Of a stretch of 64,000 nucleotides of DNA, positions 53,275 to 62,425 are shown one piece after another. This stretch comes from DASYKS01 sp031404815. Lineage in GTDB: Bacteria > Acidobacteriota > Thermoanaerobaculia > Multivoradales > UBA5704. The notes beneath the pieces are model-generated. The model was not told the DNA's origin, searched no databases, and saw nothing but the letters and a program-made list of their open reading frames with translations. A program made the position numbers and the translations under genes. Location: positions 186,001 through 250,000 of the forward strand of contig JANNIH010000054.1 of NCBI GenBank assembly GCA_031404815.1, written 5' to 3'. The number at the start of each line of letters is the position of its first letter. The first letter of the stretch is position 1.

Positions 53275-54120
53275 ATGCGCCTCCTGATCGCCGGCTGCGG
53301 CTATGTCGGCCGGGCGCTCGGCCGCCGTCTGGCTGCGCAAGGCGCGGAGATCTGGGGGCTGCGACGCTCGCCAGAAACTGTCGATCCGGAGGGGGGCATT
53401 CGACCGATCGCAGCGGACCTCTCCGATCCGACGACCCTGCGCAATCTGCCGCCGGACCTCGACGGCGTGGTCTACTCTGTGAGCGCCGGGGGCTCGACCC
53501 CCGAGGCGTATCGGGCCTCTTACGTGACGGGCCTCCGAAACTTGCTCGAAGTCACCACGCCCCGCCGACTGATCTTCGTGTCGAGCACGGCGGTCTACGG
53601 CGACCGGCAAGGCGCCTGGACCGACGAGGATTCGCCCGCCGAACCCGATCATTTCTCTGGACGGATTCTGCTCGAAGCCGAGCGGATCGCGCTCGGCTGC
53701 GCTTTCTCGTCGGTGATTCTCCGCCTGGGCGGAATCTATGGCCCCGGCCGTGAACGCCTGATCCGCGAGGTCGCCGAGCGGCGTGCCTTGCGGCCGGCCG
53801 TGCCTACCTTCACGAATCGCATTCACCGCGACGATGTGGCAGGCGCGATCGCTCACTTACTGGCGCTCGAACGGCCGGAACCGGTCTATCTCGGAGTCGA
53901 CTGCGAGCCGGCGGACCTCGGCGCGGTGAGCGCCTGGATCGCCGCCCGGCTGGGCCTGCCAAGACCGGCGGAGGCCTCGGCAGTCGGAGATGGCCGCACT
54001 TCCCGGGGGAGCAAGCGCTGCTCGAACGCGCGGCTGGTTGCTTCGGGCTATCCATTTCTCTACCCGACCTTCCGCGAGGGGTACGGGGTGCTGATCAATC
54101 GCCCGGCCGGGCAGCCGTAG
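53275..54120 (+). CDS. NAD(P)-dependent epimerase/dehydratase-like SDR
   Basis: A 281-residue extended SDR. The Rossmann motif is LLIAGCGYVGRALGRRLAAQG. The Ser in IFVSSTAVYGD is the active-site region; the following YxxxK Tyr/Lys pair is not obvious, so it may be one of the atypical YeeZ-like reductases. RLGGIYGPGRERLI and FTNRIHRDDVAGAI are family-conserved. The reaction is unknown. It starts 34 bp after the hydrolase and runs in the same direction. Confidence 0.85.
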   Translation: MRLLIAGCGYVGRALGRRLAAQGAEIWGLRRSPETVDPEGGIRPIAADLSDPTTLRNLPPDLDGVVYSVSAGGSTPEAYRASYVTGLRNLLEVTTPRRLIFVSSTAVYGDRQGAWTDEDSPAEPDHFSGRILLEAERIALGCAFSSVILRLGGIYGPGRERLIREVAERRALRPAVPTFTNRIHRDDVAGAIAHLLALERPEPVYLGVDCEPADLGAVSAWIAARLGLPRPAEASAVGDGRTSRGSKRCSNARLVASGYPFLYPTFREGYGVLINRPAGQP

Positions 54121-54226
54121 AGACGGCGTCCGCGACGCTATACTCCCGCGACTCCACAGGAAGACGCGGGACGACCGCGTCCCGATCACCGATTTTGGCC
54201 GACCAGAGCCGGCCGAGGCCTAGAAA

Positions 54227-56209
54227 ATGCGCCAAGATCGCCGCGAACTGTTTCTCGCCAGCTTCCTGATGCTGTTTACCGAGCTGGTCCTGATCCGTTG
54301 GACGAGCGCGCACGTGGTCTACCTGTCCTACTTTTCGAACTTCGTCCTGCTCGGCAGCTTTTTGGGCATCGGGCTCGGTTTCCTCCGGGCGGCTAGAGCA
54401 CCCGATCTCTTTCGCTGGGCGGCGCCGACGCTCGCTGTGATCACGATTCCGATCCAGTTCCAGCCCGTGGTCATCGACCGGAGCGGCGGCGATCTGATCT
54501 ATTTCGGCTCGGTCACCTTCCATGGCCTACCGTCCTGGTTCGTGCTTCCGGCCGTGTTTCTCGCAGTGACGGCGGTGATGGCGGCGATCGCCCACGGGGT
54601 GGCGGTACGGTTCGGACGCCTCTCGCCGCTCGACGCCTACCGGTTCGACATCCTCGGTTCGCTCGTGGGAGTCGTGGCCTTCGCCCTGCTCGCGCTCGTG
54701 GGCGCGCCACCGCTCGCCTGGGCTATGGTCGTGGCCCTGCTGTTCCTGGTTCTGCTCGAACGGCGCGGTTGGATCTACGCCCTCAATTTGGTCGCTCTGG
54801 CCGGACTGATCGGTGCGTTCGGCTTCTCGAGCTTCCAGAAGAACCAGACTTGGTCGCCCTACTACCGGGTCGAAGTTTTGCCCGAGTACATCCGGGTCAA
54901 CGGCATTCCGCACCAGGCGATGATCGAAACACCGGGGAGTTACTACGAGACCCCCTATCGAATGGCGACCGGCCCGATTCGCGACGTCCTGGTGATCGGT
55001 GCGGGTAACGGCAACGATGTCGCGGCGGCACTGCGCGCCGGGGCAACCCACGTCGATGCGGTCGAGATCGATCCGCAGATTCAGGCGGTCGGGCGCGCGC
55101 GGCATCCGGAGCACCCGTACTCCGACCCAAGAGTCACAGGAATCGTCGACGACGGCCGCGCTTTCCTCGGTCGGACCGAGCGCAGTTACGATCTGATCAT
55201 CCTTGCACTGCCCGATTCGCTCACTCTGGTGAGCGGGCAATCGGCTATTCGCCTCGAAAGCTATCTGTTCACCGCCGAGGCGATGGCAGCGGCGCGCGAC
55301 CGGTTGCGGCCCGGGGGTGCCTTCGTCCTCTACAACTACTATCGCGAGGATTGGCTGCTCGACCGGATCGCAGGGACCGTCGCCTACGCCTTCGGCTCGG
55401 CGCCATGCTTGGAACTCGGGCCGAAACCGAGCGGAACGAACCCTGGCGACTCCGGGCGCTTCTCGATGCTGCTCGCCGCGCGCGAACCCAGGGGCGTCAC
55501 TTGCACCACGCGCTGGGCGCCGCCCGTCGCACCGATCGTCTCGGCGACCGATGACCACCCCTACGTCTACTTGAGAGAACGCCGGTTGCCGAGCCGCTAC
55601 GCCCTGACGCTCGGCTTGGTGCTCGCGGTGTCGTTCGTGCTGGTCCGGCTCGCCGGGGGGAGGCTCGGTGCTATGCGCGGGGCGCTCGACCTGTTCTGTA
55701 TGGGTGCGGCGTTCATGGTGCTCGAAACCAAGAGCGTGGTCCAGTTCGCGCTCCTGTTCGGCACCACCTGGTTCGTCAACGCTCTGGTGTTCGCGGGCAT
55801 CTTGGCCACCGTGCTGATCGCGATCGAGGTCGAGCGAAAGGTGCGCATCGGCCGGCCTGGCCTGATGTTCGCGCTCCTGTTCGGCGGCCTGCTGCTCGCT
55901 GCGCTCGTGCCTTCGGCGGCACTGCTCGCGCTAGCGCCCCTGCCGCGCTTCTTCGCCGCGACCGCCATCGCGTTCTTCCCGATCTTCATCGCCAACCTGA
56001 TTTTCGCCGAGCGCTTCCGCGACAGCGAGGATTCAACCCGCGATTTCGGCGCCAATTTGCTCGGTGCGATGGTCGGCGGCACCCTGGAGTATCTCTCTCT
56101 GGTGACCGGCTACCGCGCATTGCTCGGCCTGGTGGCCCTCCTCTACCTACTCGCCTGGCTGTTCGGCAAGACCGAGCTGGGACGGCGCGCGAGCGCCGCC
56201 GGCGCCTAG
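54227..56209 (+). CDS. Membrane protein with spermidine synthase-like domain
   Basis: A 660-residue protein. It begins with seven or so membrane helices (residues 5-220, for example VYLSYFSNFVLLGSFLGIGLGF). The central part (about 240-430) is a spermidine synthase-like methyltransferase fold: VLVIGAGNGNDVAAALRAGATHVDAVEIDPQIQ and DDGRAFLGRTERSYDLIIL. Membrane helices return from about 460 to the end. Fused polyamine-synthase-like proteins of this layout are widespread and mostly uncharacterised; the aminopropyl transfer is not proven. The ATG at 54227 is a good start. Confidence 0.85.
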   Translation: MRQDRRELFLASFLMLFTELVLIRWTSAHVVYLSYFSNFVLLGSFLGIGLGFLRAARAPDLFRWAAPTLAVITIPIQFQPVVIDRSGGDLIYFGSVTFHGLPSWFVLPAVFLAVTAVMAAIAHGVAVRFGRLSPLDAYRFDILGSLVGVVAFALLALVGAPPLAWAMVVALLFLVLLERRGWIYALNLVALAGLIGAFGFSSFQKNQTWSPYYRVEVLPEYIRVNGIPHQAMIETPGSYYETPYRMATGPIRDVLVIGAGNGNDVAAALRAGATHVDAVEIDPQIQAVGRARHPEHPYSDPRVTGIVDDGRAFLGRTERSYDLIILALPDSLTLVSGQSAIRLESYLFTAEAMAAARDRLRPGGAFVLYNYYREDWLLDRIAGTVAYAFGSAPCLELGPKPSGTNPGDSGRFSMLLAAREPRGVTCTTRWAPPVAPIVSATDDHPYVYLRERRLPSRYALTLGLVLAVSFVLVRLAGGRLGAMRGALDLFCMGAAFMVLETKSVVQFALLFGTTWFVNALVFAGILATVLIAIEVERKVRIGRPGLMFALLFGGLLLAALVPSAALLALAPLPRFFAATAIAFFPIFIANLIFAERFRDSEDSTRDFGANLLGAMVGGTLEYLSLVTGYRALLGLVALLYLLAWLFGKTELGRRASAAGA

Positions 56210-56357
56210 AGCTTCGCCGGTTCGGCAGCTCGACCTCGCCCCGGAACTTTCCCGGCGTCCTCCGGACCCGCAGCGGCGAGCGGGCTCGAACGGCCAACGG
56301 AGGTCTGCGACCGGCCAACGGCGACTCGACTCCAATCGCCCGCCTCTTGCTCCCGAC

Positions 56358-58250
56358 CTATTCGGTGGCGAGGATGCGGCGCAGCAAGAAGAGCAGCCCG
56401 AGGCCGGCGAGGCCGAGCACGATGGGAAGAAGGAAGCGCAGGCCGCGCGCCTCGTCGTGAACGACTGGTGCGAGCTCCCCCGCCAACCAGGGACGCCCCA
56501 GGATCTCTCCCGACAGCGCGCTCAGATCATAGTCCGGTGCGGTCATCCCCTCCGCCCCCGCGAGCAGGCGGACCTTCTCGGAACCTTCCGGCCAGACGAA
56601 CACCAACGCATCCCGTCGACGCCAGACGGCGAGCTCGACTTCGCCGAGCGGTGCGTTGTCGCCGTCGTCGAACCGGACCGCTATGCGCGACGCACCGGGA
56701 CCTTCGATCGGCAGCAGCACGCGACAGGGGAGAGGAGGTGAGGGGTTGCACTCCCAGAGCGTGCCTGCGATCGTGGTTTCTCGGCCGGATGGCTCAGGAT
56801 TGCGCGGGCGGACGGCGAGTACTTCCAGACGGCGGCGCAAAGGTCCGCCGGGAGTCGCGATCGAAATCTGGGTCCAGGGCACCCGAATCGAGGGGAGATC
56901 GAGCTCGACTCGACTCCAGCCGCGTCGGCGCTCCGGCTCGGCGCGCATCCCCCAGGCGACCGCCGCGCGAACCGGCTCAGGAGAGGTCCATCGAACATAA
57001 GGGATCTGGCGCGCCCCGGTCGCGAGTCGAAGGTCGCCGAGATCGGCGCGCGCCGCCGGGTACACCCCATCAGGGATTTCGAGTCGCACGACATCGCCGG
57101 CCGACACACCGGGCGCCGTGACATCGAACGCCGAAGGGAATGATTCGAGCGCGAGCGGCGCACCTGGAGCGGCGGCCGGCGGGAGCGGCGGGGCCGGTCG
57201 TCCCCGCTCGGGTCCCGCGACCAATTCCGCGGGCTCCTGCTCGACCGCGGCCTCAAGCTGTGGGGGCTCGCCCACTCCGGCGCCATAGAGCATGGTGTAG
57301 CGGCCGGGAGCCTCGGCGCGAAACGCGACCTCGCGTGGCGCGAGCTCTAGGCGTACCCCGGCGAGCTCCGGGGGCGACCCCGCAGCGTACAAAGAAAGGC
57401 GGAGGAAATCGCCGTTGGTGACTGCGGCGTCGAGATTCAGGAGGTGTCGGAAGACCGCCTTGGGGTTCGGCTGTTGCCAGACCCCGTCCGCAATCACGGT
57501 CCAATGCCCACCGTCCGGCGCTTCGAGCAGGTAGCCGACCGGTCCCGCGCCCGAGAGCGAAAGCTCGATCCGGCGTACCGCGGTGCCCGAGGCCGGCAGA
57601 TCGAGGCGGCAGGCCACCGCGCCGCCACCGCCCCGCTCACAGCTCGAGTCGCTGGTGGCGAGCGCGATCGATGGGCCGGCCGAAAGCTCCAACTCGACCC
57701 CGCGCAACTCGGGGAAACCGGCCGCCATCGGCCACGCGAGACGCAGGTAGCGAAGAGAAGTCGGCGGATAGGCGAGCGCGATCCTTTCGAGTCCGCCGTC
57801 CCCTTCTCCAAGTCGGAACAGGTCGCCCTCGGCGAGTGGCTGCCAAACCCGCCGATCCGTGCTCCCCTCCAGCCGAACGGCGGTCGCCGCGGTCCGCCGG
57901 TCGAGGTCGAAGATTAGCTGCTCGTGCGCCGGGGCTCCTTCGCCCGCGTCGAGCGTCAGGCGCCAGCCGGGGCCTTCGGGCTTGACGTCGATCACCCGAG
58001 CCGGCCGACGCCCCGGGCGGGCGGGCGGGCTCGCGAGGCGCCGCGGCACCTCGTCGCCGGTCGGTCCGATTACCCGGAGATCGGCGCCGTCCGGCGTGAT
58101 GTGGCGCAACGCTTCGAGATCGAGCGGTACGCGCACCCAACCGGCCGCACCGACATCGATGTCCCGTTCGTAGACGCGGGCGGGTTCGAGCGCCCTAAGC
58201 GGCACTACGAGCCCGAATAGACAGGCGATAGCCAAGCACTCGGGCTTCAT
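56358..58250 (-). CDS. DUF3999 family protein
   Basis: A 630-residue protein with a signal peptide (CLAIACLFGLVVPLRA), a long beta-rich exported body (repeated stretches like GWRVPLDLEALRHITPDGADLRVIGPTGDEVPRRL), and a C-terminal membrane anchor FLLPIVLGLAGLGLLFLL. This matches DUF3999 by layout and by its usual partner, a DUF2339 gene, whose remnant overlaps its start (ATGA at 58247-58250). The function of the pair is unknown. The frame is open far upstream but those parts belong to the broken DUF2339 gene. Confidence 0.85.
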   Translation of the reverse strand: MKPECLAIACLFGLVVPLRALEPARVYERDIDVGAAGWVRVPLDLEALRHITPDGADLRVIGPTGDEVPRRLASPPARPGRRPARVIDVKPEGPGWRLTLDAGEGAPAHEQLIFDLDRRTAATAVRLEGSTDRRVWQPLAEGDLFRLGEGDGGLERIALAYPPTSLRYLRLAWPMAAGFPELRGVELELSAGPSIALATSDSSCERGGGGAVACRLDLPASGTAVRRIELSLSGAGPVGYLLEAPDGGHWTVIADGVWQQPNPKAVFRHLLNLDAAVTNGDFLRLSLYAAGSPPELAGVRLELAPREVAFRAEAPGRYTMLYGAGVGEPPQLEAAVEQEPAELVAGPERGRPAPPLPPAAAPGAPLALESFPSAFDVTAPGVSAGDVVRLEIPDGVYPAARADLGDLRLATGARQIPYVRWTSPEPVRAAVAWGMRAEPERRRGWSRVELDLPSIRVPWTQISIATPGGPLRRRLEVLAVRPRNPEPSGRETTIAGTLWECNPSPPLPCRVLLPIEGPGASRIAVRFDDGDNAPLGEVELAVWRRRDALVFVWPEGSEKVRLLAGAEGMTAPDYDLSALSGEILGRPWLAGELAPVVHDEARGLRFLLPIVLGLAGLGLLFLLRRILATE

Positions 58251-59542
58251 TCGGCGTTCCGCTCGCGCCCCTCTTCCGCGCGACCCAAGACGAACTTCTG
58301 GTAGACGAACGCGAGGCCGAGCAACGAAGCGCCGAGCCCGAGGAACGAGACCACTCGGTAAAGTCCGGTCAGGTTCGAGGCGTCGTGAAGGAAGACCTTG
58401 GCCACCGCGAGCAGGGTCACAGCGAGCGACGCCCGGCGCAGGGCGGTGCTCTTCCGGGCAATGCCGAGCGCGAGAAGAATCAGGCCGAACGCGAACAGGA
58501 GGAGATTCAAGATCGGCAAGCTGCCCACGTCGGAGCCGTCCCTGAGCGGATTGAGCAGGAACGGCGGACCGATGACTGTCGCGACGAAACCCAAGGCTAG
58601 AACCGCCGCGCCACCCCAGAGCAGAGATTTCCTCGGTCGGCGCCGTTCGGCCCAGAGCAAGCCGAGCCCGAACAACAGCCACGCGGCATCGTAGCTGCTC
58701 CATTCGGCAAAACTTGGCCCCCCAATCCCCAGCTTGCCGGGGTGGAACGACTGGCGGATCTGAAAGGTGAGCAGCGCAAATCCAAACCCGATCGCTCCCA
58801 CCTCCAGCTCTAAAGCCAAGCGCGCCGACCAGGCCGAGCGCGGAAAGCCCGAGCGACCAGGCGCCGAAGTGGACTTCCGGCAAGCGGAGGTTCAAAACCG
58901 CCCAGAGGATCAGAAAAAAGGCGAGGGCAGAGGCCGCCGAGAGGGTGCCCCACCGACCTGGCCGGCGGGCGCGCCAGAGCCCGACATAGCCGCCGAACGC
59001 ATAGAGCGCGCCGAGCGCGGAAGCTCCCCAGAGAAAGCGAGAGAACTCGGCGGGCGACGAGGGGGCATTGAGCGAGCCACCCCAAGCGAACGTAAGCGCC
59101 GCCGTCATGGTCGCCGCGACCCAGGCGAGCGGCTCCAAATCCGCCCGCCGATGCGCGCATTCTTCTGGCGCAGAAGCTCGCCTCCTCCGAGCATGCCGAG
59201 GCCGAACAGAATGCCGATCGCAACCCGGATCGTGGGCGAGATCCAGCCCTGCTCGAACGAGTACTTGACGAGGAAGACACCGGCCAAGCTGAGCGCGATC
59301 GCCCCGAGCCAGATCGGTGCCCGAGTCGCGAGGTTCTTCTCTTCGTCCTTGAGGTCGTCCGCGGCCGGCCCGACCTCGCCAGGACGGCGCTCGAGCCTGC
59401 CCAGCCTCTGCTCGAGCTGCACCAGCTGGCGAGTCAACTCGACGAGGCGCGGGTCGGGAGCGGCCACTTGGCGCGACAGCCGGATCACCCAGGCGACAAG
59501 TACGATCGTGACGAGGGTGAGGAACGCGCCAAAGCACTCCAT
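58247..59542 (-). pseudogene. DUF2339 membrane protein, broken by frameshifts and internal loss
   Basis: Three consecutive minus-strand pieces form one degraded gene. From 59542 the first frame gives LERRPGEVGPAADDLKDEEKN and WLGAIALSLAGVFLVKYSFEQGW, the DUF2339 opening. Near 59145 it must switch frame to reach EPLAWVAATMTAALTFAWGGSLN and LWGASALGALYAFGGYVGLW, and near 58815 it switches back to ALELEVGAIGFGFALLTF and runs to 58247. The two shifts compensate, yet the first frame alone hits a stop at 59105. The total (about 430 residues) is far below the usual DUF2339 length, and the middle is missing. It may be decay or an assembly error. Confidence 0.8.
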
Positions 59543-59621
59543 CTGGGGACGCCTTTCTGAGAGAATCCGGAGGCAAGCCTATCACCGGGCTTTTCCTATC
59601 CCCCGGCCCTCGCGCCCACAG

Positions 59622-60113
59622 ATGACCGAGACGATGCCCCCGAGCCCCCGCCGCACCAGCCGCCGCTGGCTGATCCGACTGATGAATATCTTTCCACCGT
59701 TTCTGGGCGCGGGTATTCGTGTTCGTTCGAACGACGACCTGACTGCCTTCGACGTCCGGATGAAGCTCCGGTGGTGGAATCGGAACTACGTCGGCACGCA
59801 CTTCGGCGGCTCGCTCTATGCGCTCTGCGATCCGTTCTTCATGCTGATCTTGTTCGAAGCGCTCGGTCCGGGCTACATCGTCTGGGACAAGGCGGCGACC
59901 ATCCGTTTCCGCCGCCCGGGACGTGGAAACGTCCAAGCTCGTTTCGAGATCACTCCCGAGCGGGTGGCCGAGATTCGAGCCGCGGCTGATCGGGAGGGTA
60001 AGACCGAGCCGACCTTTCTTGCCGAGGTACGCGACGCGGAGGGGCAGCTGATCGCCGAGGTCGAGAAGCTTCTCTATGTCCGGCGCGTTTCACCGCTTGA
60101 GCGCGAAACTTGA
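59622..60113 (+). CDS. DUF4442 hotdog-fold protein (putative thioesterase)
   Basis: A 163-residue protein matching DUF4442. It has LMNIFPPFLGAGIRVRSNDDLTAFDVRMKLRWWNRNYVGTHFGGSLYALCDPFFMLILFEALG, including the NYVGTHFGG motif of hotdog proteins, and a second half with RRPGRGNVQARFEITPERVAEI. Members are acyl-CoA thioesterase-like. The ATG at 59622 is the family start; the frame is open upstream through antisense sequence. It overlaps the convergent GNAT gene by 24 bp. Confidence 0.9.
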   Translation: MTETMPPSPRRTSRRWLIRLMNIFPPFLGAGIRVRSNDDLTAFDVRMKLRWWNRNYVGTHFGGSLYALCDPFFMLILFEALGPGYIVWDKAATIRFRRPGRGNVQARFEITPERVAEIRAAADREGKTEPTFLAEVRDAEGQLIAEVEKLLYVRRVSPLERET

Positions 60114-60659
60114 GAGAGAACCTGGCCAATGCTCCCGCGGCAACTCGAACTGGGCAAACTGGGCTTCAGGCGACCATTTGGGGTGGGGATTGGCACCGAA
60201 GCCGAGAAAGCGGAACCCGACCTTTTCGAGGATGCGTCGGGAAGCCAGGTTCGAGTCGAGGCACATCGCGATCAGGCGCTCGGTCGAGAGTTCACGAAAC
60301 GCCATATCGACCGCCAGGCGTGCCGCGGCGGTCGCGTAGCCGCGCCCCCAGTAGGGGCGGCCGATCCAGTAGCCGAGCTCCGCTTGCACGACGCCACTGC
60401 CGCCGCGGATTCCCAATAGGCCACAAACCCCAACCAGGCTCGACCCGAAAACGGGATCGGAGGGTGTGACGATGATGGCGAATAGCCTTTCCTCGCCGGA
60501 GTCCCGCTTCTCGATCGCGGTGCGAATGAACTGCTCCGCTCCATCCGCCGGATAAGGCTCCGGCAGATTGGTCGTCGCACCGATCGCCGGATCTTCCGCC
60601 AGGTTCTGGATTTCCCGCTCATGGCGCCAGTCGACCGGCTCCAGGGTCACCGCTGCCAT
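60090..60659 (-). CDS. GNAT-family N-acetyltransferase
   Basis: A 189-residue acetyltransferase of the RimJ/RimL-like type. It shows AELGYWIGRPYWGRGYATAAARLAVDMAFRE, the acetyl-CoA-binding A motif, then RLIAMCLDSNLASRRILEKVGFRFLG. The N-terminal LEPVDWRHEREIQ fits the same group. Substrates in this group range from ribosomal proteins to small molecules; none can be chosen here. Its ATG is at 60659. Confidence 0.9.
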   Translation of the reverse strand: MAAVTLEPVDWRHEREIQNLAEDPAIGATTNLPEPYPADGAEQFIRTAIEKRDSGEERLFAIIVTPSDPVFGSSLVGVCGLLGIRGGSGVVQAELGYWIGRPYWGRGYATAAARLAVDMAFRELSTERLIAMCLDSNLASRRILEKVGFRFLGFGANPHPKWSPEAQFAQFELPREHWPGSLSSFALKR

Positions 60660-60856
60660 CGTTCACCTCGCATGGAGTAATTCTAGGATTCGGCAACCTT
60701 ACCGCAAATCGCGTCTCATCGCAAAAGCTACTCACCAACGATGGGGCACCCGCTCCTTCGGATCACTTGTTGTCACGCACACCCCCCTGGTGCGCACCAC
60801 GCTTTTCGAGAGGAGTAAGCGGTTGCGTGCCGGCACGACCCGACTGAAGAAACGCC

Positions 60857-61879
60857 ATGGAATCGACGATGATTCGAACCGGGCTCATAGGGCTCAACTC
60901 CGACGCCTCGAGAACAGGAGGCGTGCTGAAGACATCGTTGTTGCCACCCATGGGAGAGCCGGCTCGGCTCGGGCGCCTTGTCGCGTCATCGCAGATGATG
61001 CGGGAGGTGATGTCCCAGTTGGCGGCTCTTGCGGCCACGGACCTGCCGGTCCTGATCGAGGGAGGTCCCGGGACCGGCAAAAGCCTTGCGGCCCTCACCC
61101 TGTGCGAAATCGGCGCCTGGTCGCGTTTCCCGCGATTCGAGGTCGATTTCGGCAACCCGGGTCCGCTTTTCGATCAGCAGCTCCCCGAGATCCGCGCGCT
61201 CGCGCGGCGCAGCCGTGCAACTCTGGTCCTCGAGTCGGTCGAGGTGCTTTCTCCGGATCGCCAGCGCTCTCTCGTGCACCTGATCGACGAGATCGCACCC
61301 GAGGAGGCGGCCGGAGCACGGCTGCGCGTCATTGCGACCAGCCGACAGGAGCTGCGCGCCGAGGTTGCACGCGGACGCTTTCGTGCCGATCTCTACTATC
61401 GGCTCCGCGGTGCGTTGCTGCGCCTCCCCAGTCTCGCCGAGCGTACGGAGGATCTTCCGGTCCTGATCGCTCAGCTGGCCAAGGAGCTCGGCTTCGATTC
61501 CTCCGAAGGACGGCCGATGAGCGAACTCTGCGCCGAAGCGGCCAAGGCTTGGATCGGCAGCTCATGGAGCGGCAACGTTCGCGAACTCAAAGGTCGGCTC
61601 AATCGGTGGATCGAAACTGTTGGCGCAAACGGGAAACCCGGGACGTTCGAAGAGTCTCTCGGTCCAACCCTTGGCCTCGAACTTTCCGACCTGCCGGAGG
61701 TGGCGGAAAGGCCGGGCGGCCTGCGCGACTTCCGGCGACGCGAAGAGCGAGCCTTGGTGGTCGAAGCGCTCGAAGGGACGCGCTGGAATGTTTCGGCCGC
61801 AGCCCGCGGACTGGGTTTGAGTCGGGTCGGCCTGAGCAAGAAAATGAAAGTCCTGGGTCTGGTTCGTCCCGCCAACTAA
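60857..61879 (+). CDS. NtrC-type AAA+ regulator lacking GAFTGA
   Basis: A 340-residue protein whose AAA+ domain begins at LVASSQMMREVMSQLAALAATDLPVLIEGG. Walker A is GGPGTGKSLAA. The segment to Walker B is about 25 residues shorter than normal and contains no GAFTGA, the loop that contacts sigma-54. Walker B is LVLESVEVL rather than the usual LFLDE. The Arg-finger region FRADLYYRLRGALLRLP and WSGNVRELKGRLNRW remain. A Fis-type HTH ends the protein (WNVSAAARGLGLSRVGLSKKM). It is therefore likely a DNA-binding regulator not acting through sigma-54. The ATG at 60857 has a weak ribosome site. Confidence 0.85.
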   Translation: MESTMIRTGLIGLNSDASRTGGVLKTSLLPPMGEPARLGRLVASSQMMREVMSQLAALAATDLPVLIEGGPGTGKSLAALTLCEIGAWSRFPRFEVDFGNPGPLFDQQLPEIRALARRSRATLVLESVEVLSPDRQRSLVHLIDEIAPEEAAGARLRVIATSRQELRAEVARGRFRADLYYRLRGALLRLPSLAERTEDLPVLIAQLAKELGFDSSEGRPMSELCAEAAKAWIGSSWSGNVRELKGRLNRWIETVGANGKPGTFEESLGPTLGLELSDLPEVAERPGGLRDFRRREERALVVEALEGTRWNVSAAARGLGLSRVGLSKKMKVLGLVRPAN

Positions 61880-61925
61880 ATTGAGTCCGGCAAGGGCACA
61901 GCCAAGTCGCCCTTGCCGGCAAACC

Positions 61926-62222
61926 TCAGTGAGACTCGTTGACCAGGCCGCCCGGCACCCCGGTAGCTGTGGCGTTTGGCAAACCGTCTGGGCTGAGACC
62001 ACTACCTGCGTTCCCGAGCACCAGGGAGGGCCGATCGCTTGGCAGCGCACCCGTCCGGATCGCGCCGAGCAGATCGTTAAACAGCATTCTCACTTCGGCC
62101 CAGAGACCTACGCCAAACTCCAGTCGGCTGTCTGCGGCCATCGCGGTCGCAGGCTGTGCGGCGGCGAGAAAAAACACCAAGCTTGATAGAACCAGAACCT
62201 GCGGCAACTTGCTGCGGATCAT
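61926..62222 (-). CDS. Small exported protein of unknown function
   Basis: A 98-residue protein with a clear signal peptide (IRSKLPQVLVLSSLVFFLAAAQPATAMA, cleavage near residue 29). The remaining ~68 residues are rich in Gly, Leu and Asn with no recognised family. AGGAG stands 7-8 nt before the ATG at 62222, which supports a real gene. It converges on the NtrC-type regulator with 46 bp between them. Confidence 0.65.
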   Translation of the reverse strand: MIRSKLPQVLVLSSLVFFLAAAQPATAMAADSRLEFGVGLWAEVRMLFNDLLGAIRTGALPSDRPSLVLGNAGSGLSPDGLPNATATGVPGGLVNESH

Positions 62223-62425
62223 CTTGCGGCTCCTTGCGAGGCAGCGGCTCGTAACCGGCCGCCATTGGTCGGCACAGGCTGTCTCGTGACGACGTAGTTT
62301 GTGTTCTTAAAAGGAGACAGCGTACGCCGACGGGGAGACTAGGTACGCCGCCTGGTATCCTATTTCGAGAACCTGCTGGGTGCAAGAATGCCCTGAACGG
62401 TTCGTCCTGGCGCTTCCTTGAGGAG

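Noticed and set aside
58767..59621. Long N-terminal extension of the DUF4442 frame
   Set aside because: It is antisense to the DUF2339 remnant; the DUF4442 family starts near 59622.
60865..60890. T-loop-like ATTCGAACC near the start of the NtrC-type gene
   Set aside because: No acceptor or anticodon arms fit around it, so it is not a tRNA.
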